Shown here: positions 1 to 6,536 of the stretch, piece after piece
Position numbering within the stretch: the stretch's first letter is position 1
Layout: each line of letters opens with the position of its first letter
Origin: Haloferax prahovense DSM 18310
GTDB lineage: Archaea > Halobacteriota > Halobacteria > Halobacteriales > Haloferacaceae
Direction of reading: 5' to 3'
NCBI RefSeq assembly: GCF_000336815.1
Contig: NZ_AOLG01000014.1
Location: 62,001 to 126,000 of the forward strand
Length of the DNA: 64,000 nt
Made by a program: the position numbers and the translations under genes
Notes under the pieces: generated by a model
Database searches by the model: none
Seen by the model: only the letters and a program-made list of their open reading frames with translations
What the model was told of the DNA's origin: nothing

Positions 1-119
1 ACCTCGTGGGCGCGCCGGTGCTCGGGACCGTTCCGGAGGAGTCGTCGCCAGTTCTCACCCGTCCGACAGTTCGGGCCGCGTACCGTCGAATCGCCGACAG
101 GATACCGGGGAAGAAGTAA
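1..119 (+). CDS. C-terminal end of a MinD/ParA-like P-loop ATPase (partial)
   Basis: The + frame from base 3 is open to a TAA at 117-119 and gives 38 residues. They begin LVGAPVLGTVPEE and end RIADRIPGKK. The short strand 'GAPVLGTVPEE' resembles the stretch 'vlGviPeD' near the C-terminus of MinD/ParA-family ATPases, which position proteins or plasmids on a surface. The catalytic N-terminal part lies outside the window, so the family is inferred from this stretch alone. The following KaiC-like gene starts 27 bases downstream on the same strand, so the two may be co-transcribed. Confidence 0.5.
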   Translation, partial: LVGAPVLGTVPEESSPVLTRPTVRAAYRRIADRIPGKK

Positions 120-145
120 TATGAGCGACTTCCTTACACTGGGGT

Positions 146-769
146 ATGTCTCGACTGGCGACGGGAATCGACGTGCTCGACCGCCAACTCGGCGGGGGCA
201 TTCCCGCGGGGAGCATCGTTCTCCTCGCCGCCGACCCGGCCAGCCAGTCCGAACTGTTCTTACACGAACTGACGACCACGCGGGGGACGCTGTGGCTGAC
301 GACGATTCGTTCGGCCGAGGCCGTCACCGACGCGCTCGAACGGAACTCCGGTCCGACCGGAAACCCCACCGTGCGCGACGTGGGCGGCGACGCGCCGCTC
401 GACACGGCGAGCAGCCTGGTCCGCGACCTCCCGGAGGGCGCGAACCTCGTCATCGACGTGGTGGACGTACTCGAACGAAGCGAGGGCGCTCGCTACCGGA
501 AGTTCCTCAACGACCTGCAGACGCACATGGTCAACACCCGCGGACTGACCGTCCTCCACGGGCTGAAAGGCGAGTCGGTCCCGGACAACCGCGACCTGAC
601 CGAACACATGGCCGACGTGGTGTTCGACCTGGACACGAAGATAGACGGCTCGGAAATCGTCAACCGGCTCGCAGTCCCCAAGTTCCGCGGCGGCCGCGCG
701 CTCAACGAGACCATCAAGCTCCGGCTGGCGGAGCGCGTCACCGTCGACACCAGCCGCGACATCGCCTGA
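146..769 (+). CDS. RecA/KaiC-superfamily protein with degenerate Walker A
   Basis: The protein has 207 residues. The N-terminus (TGIDVLDRQLGGGIPAGSIVLL, residues 6-27, split here as TGIDVLDRQL and GGGIPAGSIVLL) is the classic opening of KaiC/RadA-like ATPase domains. In the place of the Walker A loop (GxxGxGKT) it reads AADPASQSE at about 28-36, with no Gly-Lys-Thr. A Walker-B-like strand, NLVIDVVDVLE, lies at 100-110. Haloarchaea have many such one-domain KaiC-like proteins, several of unknown function. Loss of the P-loop lysine makes ATP hydrolysis unlikely, so a scaffold or sensor role is more plausible. It follows a MinD-like gene by 27 bases. The ATG at 146 lies at the first conserved residue region; an ATG at 121 is in another frame. 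Confidence 0.75.
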   Translation: MSRLATGIDVLDRQLGGGIPAGSIVLLAADPASQSELFLHELTTTRGTLWLTTIRSAEAVTDALERNSGPTGNPTVRDVGGDAPLDTASSLVRDLPEGANLVIDVVDVLERSEGARYRKFLNDLQTHMVNTRGLTVLHGLKGESVPDNRDLTEHMADVVFDLDTKIDGSEIVNRLAVPKFRGGRALNETIKLRLAERVTVDTSRDIA

Positions 770-787
770 GCGAGCTCGAGTCGCCGC

Positions 788-1054
788 TCAGAGCGCGAAG
801 AACCCGAACGTGCCGAGCGTGACGGCCGCGATGAGCGACATCCACGTCCGGGCGGACAGCGCCGCGCCACGGGAAAAGACGTAGGCGAAGTACGGTGCGA
901 GCGGGGAGAGACGGTAGACGAACGGCACCTCGATTCCGGCGCCGTACTTGAGCGAGAGCGTCAATGCGACGGTACAGAGCCCGGCGACAAGTGCGACTTT
1001 CACGTCTGTGAGGTCGCGGAACTCGGCCGTCGCGTCGTCGTCTGACGAAGCCAT
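788..1054 (-). CDS. Small membrane protein (two to three TM segments)
   Basis: This 88-residue protein starts with an acidic, polar stretch (MASSDDDATAEF). Hydrophobic segments follow at about 18-35, 45-60 and 68-86. No enzymatic motif is visible. The gene converges with the KaiC-like gene and lies 73 bases downstream of the FKBP gene on the same strand, so it could be read with it. The function is unknown. Confidence 0.6.
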   Translation of the reverse strand: MASSDDDATAEFRDLTDVKVALVAGLCTVALTLSLKYGAGIEVPFVYRLSPLAPYFAYVFSRGAALSARTWMSLIAAVTLGTFGFFAL

Positions 1055-1127
1055 AGCTACGAGGCGGTCGGAAGGCGAGTATCAAGAAGCCGCCGATTCG
1101 CCGAGACGGCGAGGGCGGCGGACTCGC

Positions 1128-2060
1128 TTACTCTTCGTCGGCGTCGAGTTCTGCGGCGAGTTCGTCGGCGTCGATGTCGACGTCCTCGATGGCCTCTTCG
1201 ATGTCGGCGCCGCCCGCGCCGCCCATCATACCGCCGAGGCCGCCCATGCCGCCCATGCCGCCCTCGATGGTCTCCTGAACGATGACGCGGTCGATGTCCA
1301 GCCGCTGCATGATGTCCTGCGCAATCTGCTGCTTGGAGAACATCCACTGCTGGTTCATCGTCATCTGGGGCGTCGCCTCGATGTAGAGCGTGTCCTTCTC
1401 GACGGTGACGGTCTCCGTCTCGGGCTCGGCGTCCTCATCCTCGTCGTCGTCGGACTCGACGACCTGCTCCTCTTCGACCTCGTCCGTCTGAATCCAGACT
1501 TCAGGGGCCTGCTGGAGGTACATGCCGAGGAGGCCGGAGGCCTGCTCCTCGCGGTCGTCGACGAGTTCGAGCACTTCGTACTCGTATTCGAGGTCCTCGC
1601 CGGCGAGGGGGTGGTTGAAGTTGACGCGGGCGCGACCGCCGATGATGGTCTCCAGACGGCCCTGGTCGCCGTCGATGGTGACCTGTGCGCCGGGGTAGCG
1701 GTCGTCCTCGTCGATCTTGTTGGCGCTGACCGTGCGCACTTCGTCCTCGTCGTACTCGCCGAAGGCGTCGGCCGACGGAATCTCGACGGTGCCTTCATCG
1801 CCTGCCTCGGCACCGATGAGAGCGTCGTCAACCTCGGGGAAGACGTGACCGGCACCGACGATGACGACGCGGGGCTCGAACTCGTAGCCCTCGACGTCGA
1901 TCTCGGCCTCTTCGGCCACTTCTTTGTCCGTCGTGTCGACGACGTCGCCGTCCTCGATCGTTCGCACCGTGTACGCGAGGCGGACGAAGTCGCCGTCCTG
2001 AATACCGGACTCGACCTCTTCATCGACCTGCTCGGCCTCCGCCTGCTGTTCGTCGCTCAT
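1128..2060 (-). CDS. FKBP-type peptidyl-prolyl cis-trans isomerase (SlyD-like, long form)
   Basis: The protein has 310 residues. It is a predicted cytoplasmic prolyl isomerase and folding chaperone. Residues about 18-170 form an FKBP domain with an inserted-flap region of the SlyD type (GDFVRLAYTV near the start, VIVGAGHVFPEVDDALIG, NFNHPLAG). Residues about 175-310 are a second acidic domain found in long archaeal FKBPs. It ends in a Gly/Met-rich run (GGMGGMGGLGGMMGG) and an acidic tail. The open frame continues upstream to 2222, but the ATG at 2060 is preferred: it begins the acidic N-terminus, and a TATA-like CTTAAG at 2085-2090 sits about 27 bases upstream, as expected for a leaderless gene. 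SlyD-type His-rich metal-binding tails are absent. Confidence 0.88.
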   Translation of the reverse strand: MSDEQQAEAEQVDEEVESGIQDGDFVRLAYTVRTIEDGDVVDTTDKEVAEEAEIDVEGYEFEPRVVIVGAGHVFPEVDDALIGAEAGDEGTVEIPSADAFGEYDEDEVRTVSANKIDEDDRYPGAQVTIDGDQGRLETIIGGRARVNFNHPLAGEDLEYEYEVLELVDDREEQASGLLGMYLQQAPEVWIQTDEVEEEQVVESDDDEDEDAEPETETVTVEKDTLYIEATPQMTMNQQWMFSKQQIAQDIMQRLDIDRVIVQETIEGGMGGMGGLGGMMGGAGGADIEEAIEDVDIDADELAAELDADEE

Positions 2061-2215
2061 ACACGCTACGTGACTCGTGCGACCCTTAAGAATCACGTTT
2101 CGCCGCCGCGACGCGTTCGAGGCGGCCGACACCCGGGAACTCGACCCCGAGGGCCGCTGTGGGGTCGAATCGCTTATATCATTGTCAATAGTTATAGAAA
2201 ACGAGGCGTGTTCAC

Positions 2216-2677
2216 ATGGCACAGACTGGCTTGTTCCTCGGGTTCGTCCTCGGCGTCGTACTGCTGGCGCTCACCGTGTTTCTGACCGGTCGCGGCTGGC
2301 GACACTACTCCGTCACGAACGTACCGGTGCCGACCGGCGGCCGGTCGTCGGGAGGCACGAGCGAGAGCACCGCCCGTCGCTGGGCGGACGACCCGACGGT
2401 CCTGTCGCTCGTGTTTCTCCTCGCGGCGCTCGGCTTCGGCGCGGTGGCGGTCCTCTTCGTCGGCGGAAGCGCCATCCCCGAGAGCGTGACGAGCGCCGCG
2501 GGGCCGGTCCTCGTCGCCGGGACGCTCACCGTCGTCGTCGCGTACCTCTTCTACGGGACGTACCACGCCGCGCGGGGGCGCGGACTGACGCGGTCGCAGG
2601 CGACGCTCCTCGGGTCGTGGGTGCTCGGCCTGCTGTTCGTCGTCGGCGTCGCGCTCAGGCTGGTGGGCCTCCTCTGA
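2216..2677 (+). CDS. Four-TM membrane protein, first gene of membrane cassette
   Basis: The protein has 153 residues, with hydrophobic segments at about 5-23, 65-85, 97-115 and 130-151. The first loop is polar and rich in Gly, Arg and Ser. No known motif was recognised. An AT-rich TATA element (GTTATAGAA, 2191-2199) lies about 24 bases upstream of the ATG, so this is probably the first gene of a + strand operon. The next gene begins one base after its stop. The tight spacing with three further genes suggests a shared membrane complex; the job is unknown. Confidence 0.65.
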   Translation: MAQTGLFLGFVLGVVLLALTVFLTGRGWRHYSVTNVPVPTGGRSSGGTSESTARRWADDPTVLSLVFLLAALGFGAVAVLFVGGSAIPESVTSAAGPVLVAGTLTVVVAYLFYGTYHAARGRGLTRSQATLLGSWVLGLLFVVGVALRLVGLL

Positions 2678-2678
2678 G

Positions 2679-3389
2679 ATGGCGACCTCGTACGCGGGGC
2701 GGCTCGACCCCCGACACGTGCCCCGGTTGTGGTGGCTCGCGACGCTCTGCTGGGCCGAGGCGCTCGCCCTCGGGGCGTACTTCTACGCCGCGCCGGAACG
2801 CGTCGAGAGTCTCCGGTACCTGTTCTACCCGTTCGTCTGGATAACCGTCGACGCGGCGGCCGTTCTCTGGACCGACCCACCGCGGGCGAGCGGCCGGGCG
2901 CGGCTCGTCGCCGGCGCGGTCGCCGTCGCCTACTTCTTCGTCCTCGCGTCGCTGGCCGGGTTGGTGTCCGTTGACTTCGCCGCGCTCCTCGGCGGGAGCC
3001 ACGGACACGCCGCGACCGCGCACCACCCGACCGGCTGGCAGTTCTCGCTCGCCGCGCCGGGGTGGGGGCCGCGGGTCGGCTACGCCGGCGAGGTCGTCTC
3101 CGCGACGTTCGTCCCGTACCGCGTCGCCGGCTACCTCGCGCTCGCGTACCTCGTCTACGCCGCCGTCCTCGACGCGGCGAAGAGCGCGCTCTCCGGGGCG
3201 CTCGGGGTCGTCTCGTGCGTCGGCTGTACCTTCCCGCTCGTCGGCGGTCTCGTTGCGGGCGCGGCCGGCGGCACCGGCGTCGTGAGCGCGCTCCGGGCGC
3301 TCTCGGTCGACATCTCGACGCTGGTGTTCGTCGCCGCCGCGGCCCTGCTCGCGTTCGGACCGTCGCTTGCGGAGCGGGCGCGACGATGA
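2679..3389 (+). CDS. Multi-TM membrane protein with CxxC in a membrane segment
   Basis: The protein has 236 residues and six or seven hydrophobic segments. It begins with a polar MATSYAGRLDPRHVPR stretch. A His-rich loop (GGSHGHAATAHH, about 107-118) may bind metal. A CVGCTFPLVGG motif near residue 180 puts a CxxC pair at the start of a membrane helix. The ATG follows the previous stop by one base, and the stop overlaps the next start (ATGA). The paired cysteines and His loop would suit redox or copper handling near the respiratory genes, but this is inference. I know it only as a haloarchaeal family without assigned function. Confidence 0.65.
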   Translation: MATSYAGRLDPRHVPRLWWLATLCWAEALALGAYFYAAPERVESLRYLFYPFVWITVDAAAVLWTDPPRASGRARLVAGAVAVAYFFVLASLAGLVSVDFAALLGGSHGHAATAHHPTGWQFSLAAPGWGPRVGYAGEVVSATFVPYRVAGYLALAYLVYAAVLDAAKSALSGALGVVSCVGCTFPLVGGLVAGAAGGTGVVSALRALSVDISTLVFVAAAALLAFGPSLAERARR

Positions 3390-4810
3390 GCGAGCGCGAC
3401 GGCCCTGGGGTCGGTGTCGCGGGTCGACGCGGTGCCGTCTGGACAGTCGCGCTGGCGGTCGCGTCGCTCATCTTTTCGGCTCCCGCGCTCGCGCACGCCG
3501 GCTCGCTGGCCGGGTCGCTCCGCTCGGTTCCGGCCCCGTTCTGGCTCGTCGTCGTCTCCGGCGGCGGCGTCGTCTGCGTCTCGTTTCTGCTGTCGGCGTT
3601 CGTCACCGACGACGAGACGCTCAACGCCTTCGAGCGGGTCGGCGTCCGAATCGGAGGACTCGCCGGGGGCGTCCCAACCGCGGCGGTCGCATTCAAACTA
3701 CTCGGCGTCGCCGCGCTCGTCCTCGTCGTCGCCTTCGGGCTGTTCGGGCCGCCCGTCGGCATCGCCAACCTCGGCGTCCTGCTCGTCTGGGTCGGCTGGT
3801 GGGCCGGATTCACGATGGTCACCTACCTCGTCGGGAACGCGTGGCCGCTGGTGAACCCGTGGCGGACGCTCGGCGCGGCGCTTCGAGGTCGATTCGGGGA
3901 GACGTGGGGGCTGCCGCGGTCGTACCCCAACCGACTCGGGTCGTGGCCGAGCGTGGCCGGCCTGCTCGGACTCGTCTGGCTGGAGGTCGTCAGCCCGCTC
4001 GCGGCGGACCCGCAGGCGCTCGCGACCGTAGTCGTCGCGTACAGCCTGCTTACTGTCGGCGGCGCGGTCGTCTACGGCGACGCGTGGTTCCGCCGAGCCG
4101 ACCCCGTCGCTCGGGTGTTCCGGCTGTACGGCCTGCTCGCTCCGGTCCAGCGGGGCGACGACGGCGGCCTCTCGGTTTCGGTTCCCGGCGCGGGGCTGGC
4201 GCGCGCTCGCGAGCGACTGGGAGCCGACGACGTGGCGTTCGTCGTCGCGCTCCTCTGGGTGACGACGTTCGACGGCCTCGTGGTCACCGTCCCGTGGGGT
4301 CGCGTCCTCGACGCCGCGGGCCCGGCCCCCGCGTGGCTCGCGAACCTCGTCGGAATCGTCGCGGGCTACCTCGTCTTCCTCGGCGGCTACCGACTGGCGG
4401 CGCGGGCCGCCCGCCGAACCGCCGACACGTACGTGACCGTCGGCTTCGTCGCCGGTTGGTTCGCGCCCGCGTTGGTCCCCATCGCCGCCGGCTACCACCT
4501 CGCGCACTTCCTCGGCTACGTCGTCGGACTCGCGCCCGCGCTGGTCGCGGTCGCGGCCTCGCCGCTGTCGCCGCCTGCGAACCCCTCGGTGCTGGCCGTT
4601 CCGGCGTGGTTCGGCGGCCTCCAGTTGGCGTTCGTCGTCCTCGGTCACCTGCTTTCGGTGTGGGTGGCCCACGCCCGCGCGTTCGACCTCTTTCCGGGTC
4701 GCCTACAACCGCTCCGGAGCGAGTACCCCTTCGTCGCCGTCACGGTCGGCTACACGATGGCGAGCCTGTGGGTCGTCGCCCAACCGACGGTCGGGGGTGT
4801 TGCAGGGTGA
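3386..4810 (+). CDS. Large polytopic membrane protein (family often labelled fenitrothion hydrolase-like)
   Basis: The ATG at 3386 overlaps the preceding TGA, giving 474 residues. The N-terminus has a signal-like helix ending ALAHAGSL, a possible Sec cleavage site after AHA. About eleven to twelve membrane segments follow. The stretch GNAWPLVNPWRTLGAAL (about residue 150) resembles a motif in actinobacterial integral membrane proteins that databases label 'fenitrothion hydrolase'; that label is doubtful as a function here. The start at 3386 is preferred over the long upstream extension because of the 4-base overlap. It is coupled to the next gene by a GTGA overlap. Role unknown; a transport or assembly function in the cytoplasmic membrane is possible. 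Confidence 0.65.
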   Translation: MSERDGPGVGVAGRRGAVWTVALAVASLIFSAPALAHAGSLAGSLRSVPAPFWLVVVSGGGVVCVSFLLSAFVTDDETLNAFERVGVRIGGLAGGVPTAAVAFKLLGVAALVLVVAFGLFGPPVGIANLGVLLVWVGWWAGFTMVTYLVGNAWPLVNPWRTLGAALRGRFGETWGLPRSYPNRLGSWPSVAGLLGLVWLEVVSPLAADPQALATVVVAYSLLTVGGAVVYGDAWFRRADPVARVFRLYGLLAPVQRGDDGGLSVSVPGAGLARARERLGADDVAFVVALLWVTTFDGLVVTVPWGRVLDAAGPAPAWLANLVGIVAGYLVFLGGYRLAARAARRTADTYVTVGFVAGWFAPALVPIAAGYHLAHFLGYVVGLAPALVAVAASPLSPPANPSVLAVPAWFGGLQLAFVVLGHLLSVWVAHARAFDLFPGRLQPLRSEYPFVAVTVGYTMASLWVVAQPTVGGVAG

Positions 4811-5118
4811 GTCGCAAAGCGAGTCGTGGGGTGGGTCGCAAAGACTCGGTCGTTGTCCCCGAGACGGCCGTCCCTGACGGCGAGACCGCGGCCGCGACGT
4901 GCCCGTACTGCGACCGCCCGTTCCGACGGAAACGACTTCGGGACCTGCACGTCGGCGACGCCCACGAAGGGCTGAGCGACGACGAAACCGCGGCGTACGA
5001 GGCCGCGGTCGAGGCAGCGGACGAAGACCTGTTCGTCTATCACCTGAAGGTCGCGGGCGCACTCGGCGTGGTCTTCACGGCGCTGTTCCTGCTCGCGGTC
5101 GTCGGTTTCAGCCTGTGA
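4807..5118 (+). CDS. C2H2-type zinc-finger membrane-anchored small protein
   Basis: A GTG start at 4807 overlaps the upstream TGA and gives 103 residues. A finger CPYCDRPFRRKRLRDLH...H (C-x2-C-x12-H-x4-H) lies at about 36-57, followed by an acidic helical linker and one C-terminal membrane helix (VAGALGVVFTALFLLAVVGFSL, split as VAGALGVVFT and ALFLLAVVGFSL). The finger should face the cytoplasm. It is the last gene of the 2216-5118 cassette and translationally coupled to the large membrane protein. Function unknown; a metal-dependent regulatory or structural subunit is possible. Confidence 0.65.
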   Translation: MSRKASRGVGRKDSVVVPETAVPDGETAAATCPYCDRPFRRKRLRDLHVGDAHEGLSDDETAAYEAAVEAADEDLFVYHLKVAGALGVVFTALFLLAVVGFSL

Positions 5119-5133
5119 CGGGGCGCGAGTGGG

Positions 5134-5346
5134 TCAGGCGTGGTCGCCGCTGCCGTGTTCTCCCTCGTTGGGGTCGGGAAGGCGCAGCACGACGCCGGTG
5201 AGCACGCCGACGCCCGCCAGCGCGACGACGCCGCCGACCACGACGAACGATTCGCTCGCGCCGACGGCCTCGGAGACGAGGAGGACCGTGAGACCGAGAA
5301 CGACGGCCCCGAAGGCGGCCACGAGTGCGACAGTAGTCCGATTCAT
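5134..5346 (-). CDS. Small two-TM membrane protein
   Basis: The ATG at 5346 (MNRTTVALVAAF) gives 70 residues; a GTG 15 bases upstream is possible but less likely. Two hydrophobic segments (about 3-25 and 32-54) end in a polar tail rich in Glu, Gly and His (PNEGEHGSGDHA). It converges with the zinc-finger gene, leaving only 15 bases between them. No function can be assigned. Confidence 0.5.
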   Translation of the reverse strand: MNRTTVALVAAFGAVVLGLTVLLVSEAVGASESFVVVGGVVALAGVGVLTGVVLRLPDPNEGEHGSGDHA

Positions 5347-5569
5347 GTGTACTGCTACCACACCGAAGTCAAAGAAGGTACGTGCAAGGCGGCGGAGGTA
5401 AAGAGACGCTGTTGGAGTCCTCAGTTACTGATAGTTTTCTGCGGCCGTGCTGAATACAGAGCGCGAATCGGTCAGAGCCATCGACACCGTTCGGCACAGA
5501 TATGAAAATCCCTGCTGCAGGTGGGAGAATGCAGTCCGTATTTATCCTTCGCGGGAAACTACACGCCCG

Positions 5570-5872
5570 ATGCCCTCCATCATCGACCAAACTGTGTTCA
5601 GTGAGCCGTCTGGAAGGACACAGGCGTTCGTATTGTTTGCTAGCTCGCTCGTTATGTTAAGTATCTATATCTACTATAATATTCTACGCGGTGTTCCCGA
5701 CATCAGTTCGCTTGTTATGGCGGTTGGATTCGCTCTGTCTGGACTTGCTGAGTCCCTCCCAACGGAGCGCCGACACATGGCAGGCGGATTGCGTGTCGTC
5801 GCGATTCTCGTGTTGATTGGGTTACTCAGTCTCACTATCTTCGCTCCCGAAGTAATTCTCGGGCCACAGTAG
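5570..5872 (+). CDS. Low-GC three-TM small membrane protein
   Basis: The ATG at 5570 gives 100 residues. A TATA-like TATTTATCC (5537-5545) lies about 27 bases upstream, supporting a leaderless start there rather than the longer open frame from 5447. Three hydrophobic segments (about 17-35, 42-58, 70-93) are visible. Base composition is near 50% G+C with many codons ending in A/T (ATA, TTA, TTG), unlike all neighbours. It is a probable recent acquisition or fast-evolving gene of unknown function. Confidence 0.55.
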   Translation: MPSIIDQTVFSEPSGRTQAFVLFASSLVMLSIYIYYNILRGVPDISSLVMAVGFALSGLAESLPTERRHMAGGLRVVAILVLIGLLSLTIFAPEVILGPQ

Positions 5873-6035
5873 GGCTCCGTGTTCACTTTGAACACGTACT
5901 GACACGCTGGTTTGTTTTCCTCAGTGTGAAAGAAATGAAGCTGATGTGCTGAACTCACCCTCTGTCTGTGTCACACGGGTTCTATCAGTTTCTAACGAGT
6001 TCGACAGAGCCACAGACGGGAAAAACAGCGTCCAG

Positions 6036-6269
6036 TCAGACCGCGTTCTCGCCGGTCGTTGCGGCGGCGACGACGAGCGCGAAGACGGCCACCGCGAGCA
6101 CGAGACCGGGGCCGACGACGAGCGGGTCGGTGAGTCTGCCGGGGGCGACGCGGGTCATCATGACGGTCACGCCGACGCCGACGGGGACCGAAAACAGAAG
6201 CGCGTAGCCGACCGCAACGAGGGTTTCGCGGGAGCGCCAGCGGGGGTGGGAGTCGGCTCGCACGGTCAC
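6036..6269 (-). CDS. Small two-TM protein at the end of the oxidase operon
   Basis: The protein has 77 residues. The GTG start at 6269 overlaps the stop of the subunit IV-like gene (GTGA), showing translational coupling. Two hydrophobic segments, about 16-38 and 50-71, are separated by a short basic loop. It is the last gene of the cytochrome oxidase operon and is likely a small accessory subunit; this rests on context only. Confidence 0.55.
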   Translation of the reverse strand: MTVRADSHPRWRSRETLVAVGYALLFSVPVGVGVTVMMTRVAPGRLTDPLVVGPGLVLAVAVFALVVAAATTGENAV

Positions 6270-6526
6270 AGGAGCGAGTACGACGCCGCGAGCGTGAGCG
6301 CCAGCGCGGCCGCGAGGCCGATGCCGACCAGATACGTCAGCGACCGCGGCTCGAACCGGAGGTGCTGGAAGTACGCCGCGACCAACACCGCCTTCGCGGC
6401 CGACAAGACCATGATGACGCCGAAGGCCAGCCAGTAACTCAGTCCGGCGAACTCGACCAGCACCTGGACGGTCGCCGAAACGAACAACACCACGTAAATC
6501 GCCGTATAGAGTTTCGTTGATACCAT
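6266..6526 (-). CDS. Cytochrome c oxidase subunit IV-like protein (prokaryotic COX4 family)
   Basis: Starting from ATG 6526 (MVSTKLYTAIYVVLF) the protein has 86 residues and three membrane helices. The layout, with YWLAFGVIMVLSAAKAVLVAAYFQHL in the middle (written here as YWLAFGVIMVLSA then AKAVLVAAYFQHL), matches the prokaryotic cytochrome c oxidase subunit IV family: a conserved 'K..(L/V)..YFMHL'-like stretch in the second helix. It lies 10 bases downstream of the subunit I+III gene. A GTG at 6535 is an alternative start. It is a membrane subunit that stabilises the oxidase core. Confidence 0.78.
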   Translation of the reverse strand: MVSTKLYTAIYVVLFVSATVQVLVEFAGLSYWLAFGVIMVLSAAKAVLVAAYFQHLRFEPRSLTYLVGIGLAAALALTLAASYSLL

Positions 6527-6536
6527 TGCTGTCACC

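Noticed and set aside
121-822. 233-residue frame starting at ATG 121
   Set aside because: Arg/Pro-rich shadow of the KaiC-like gene in another frame. The ATG follows the stop of the MinD-like tail by one base but has no conserved product.
3386-4810. Functional call as fenitrothion (organophosphate) hydrolase
   Set aside because: The name comes from a database label on similar membrane proteins. No hydrolase catalytic residues are visible.
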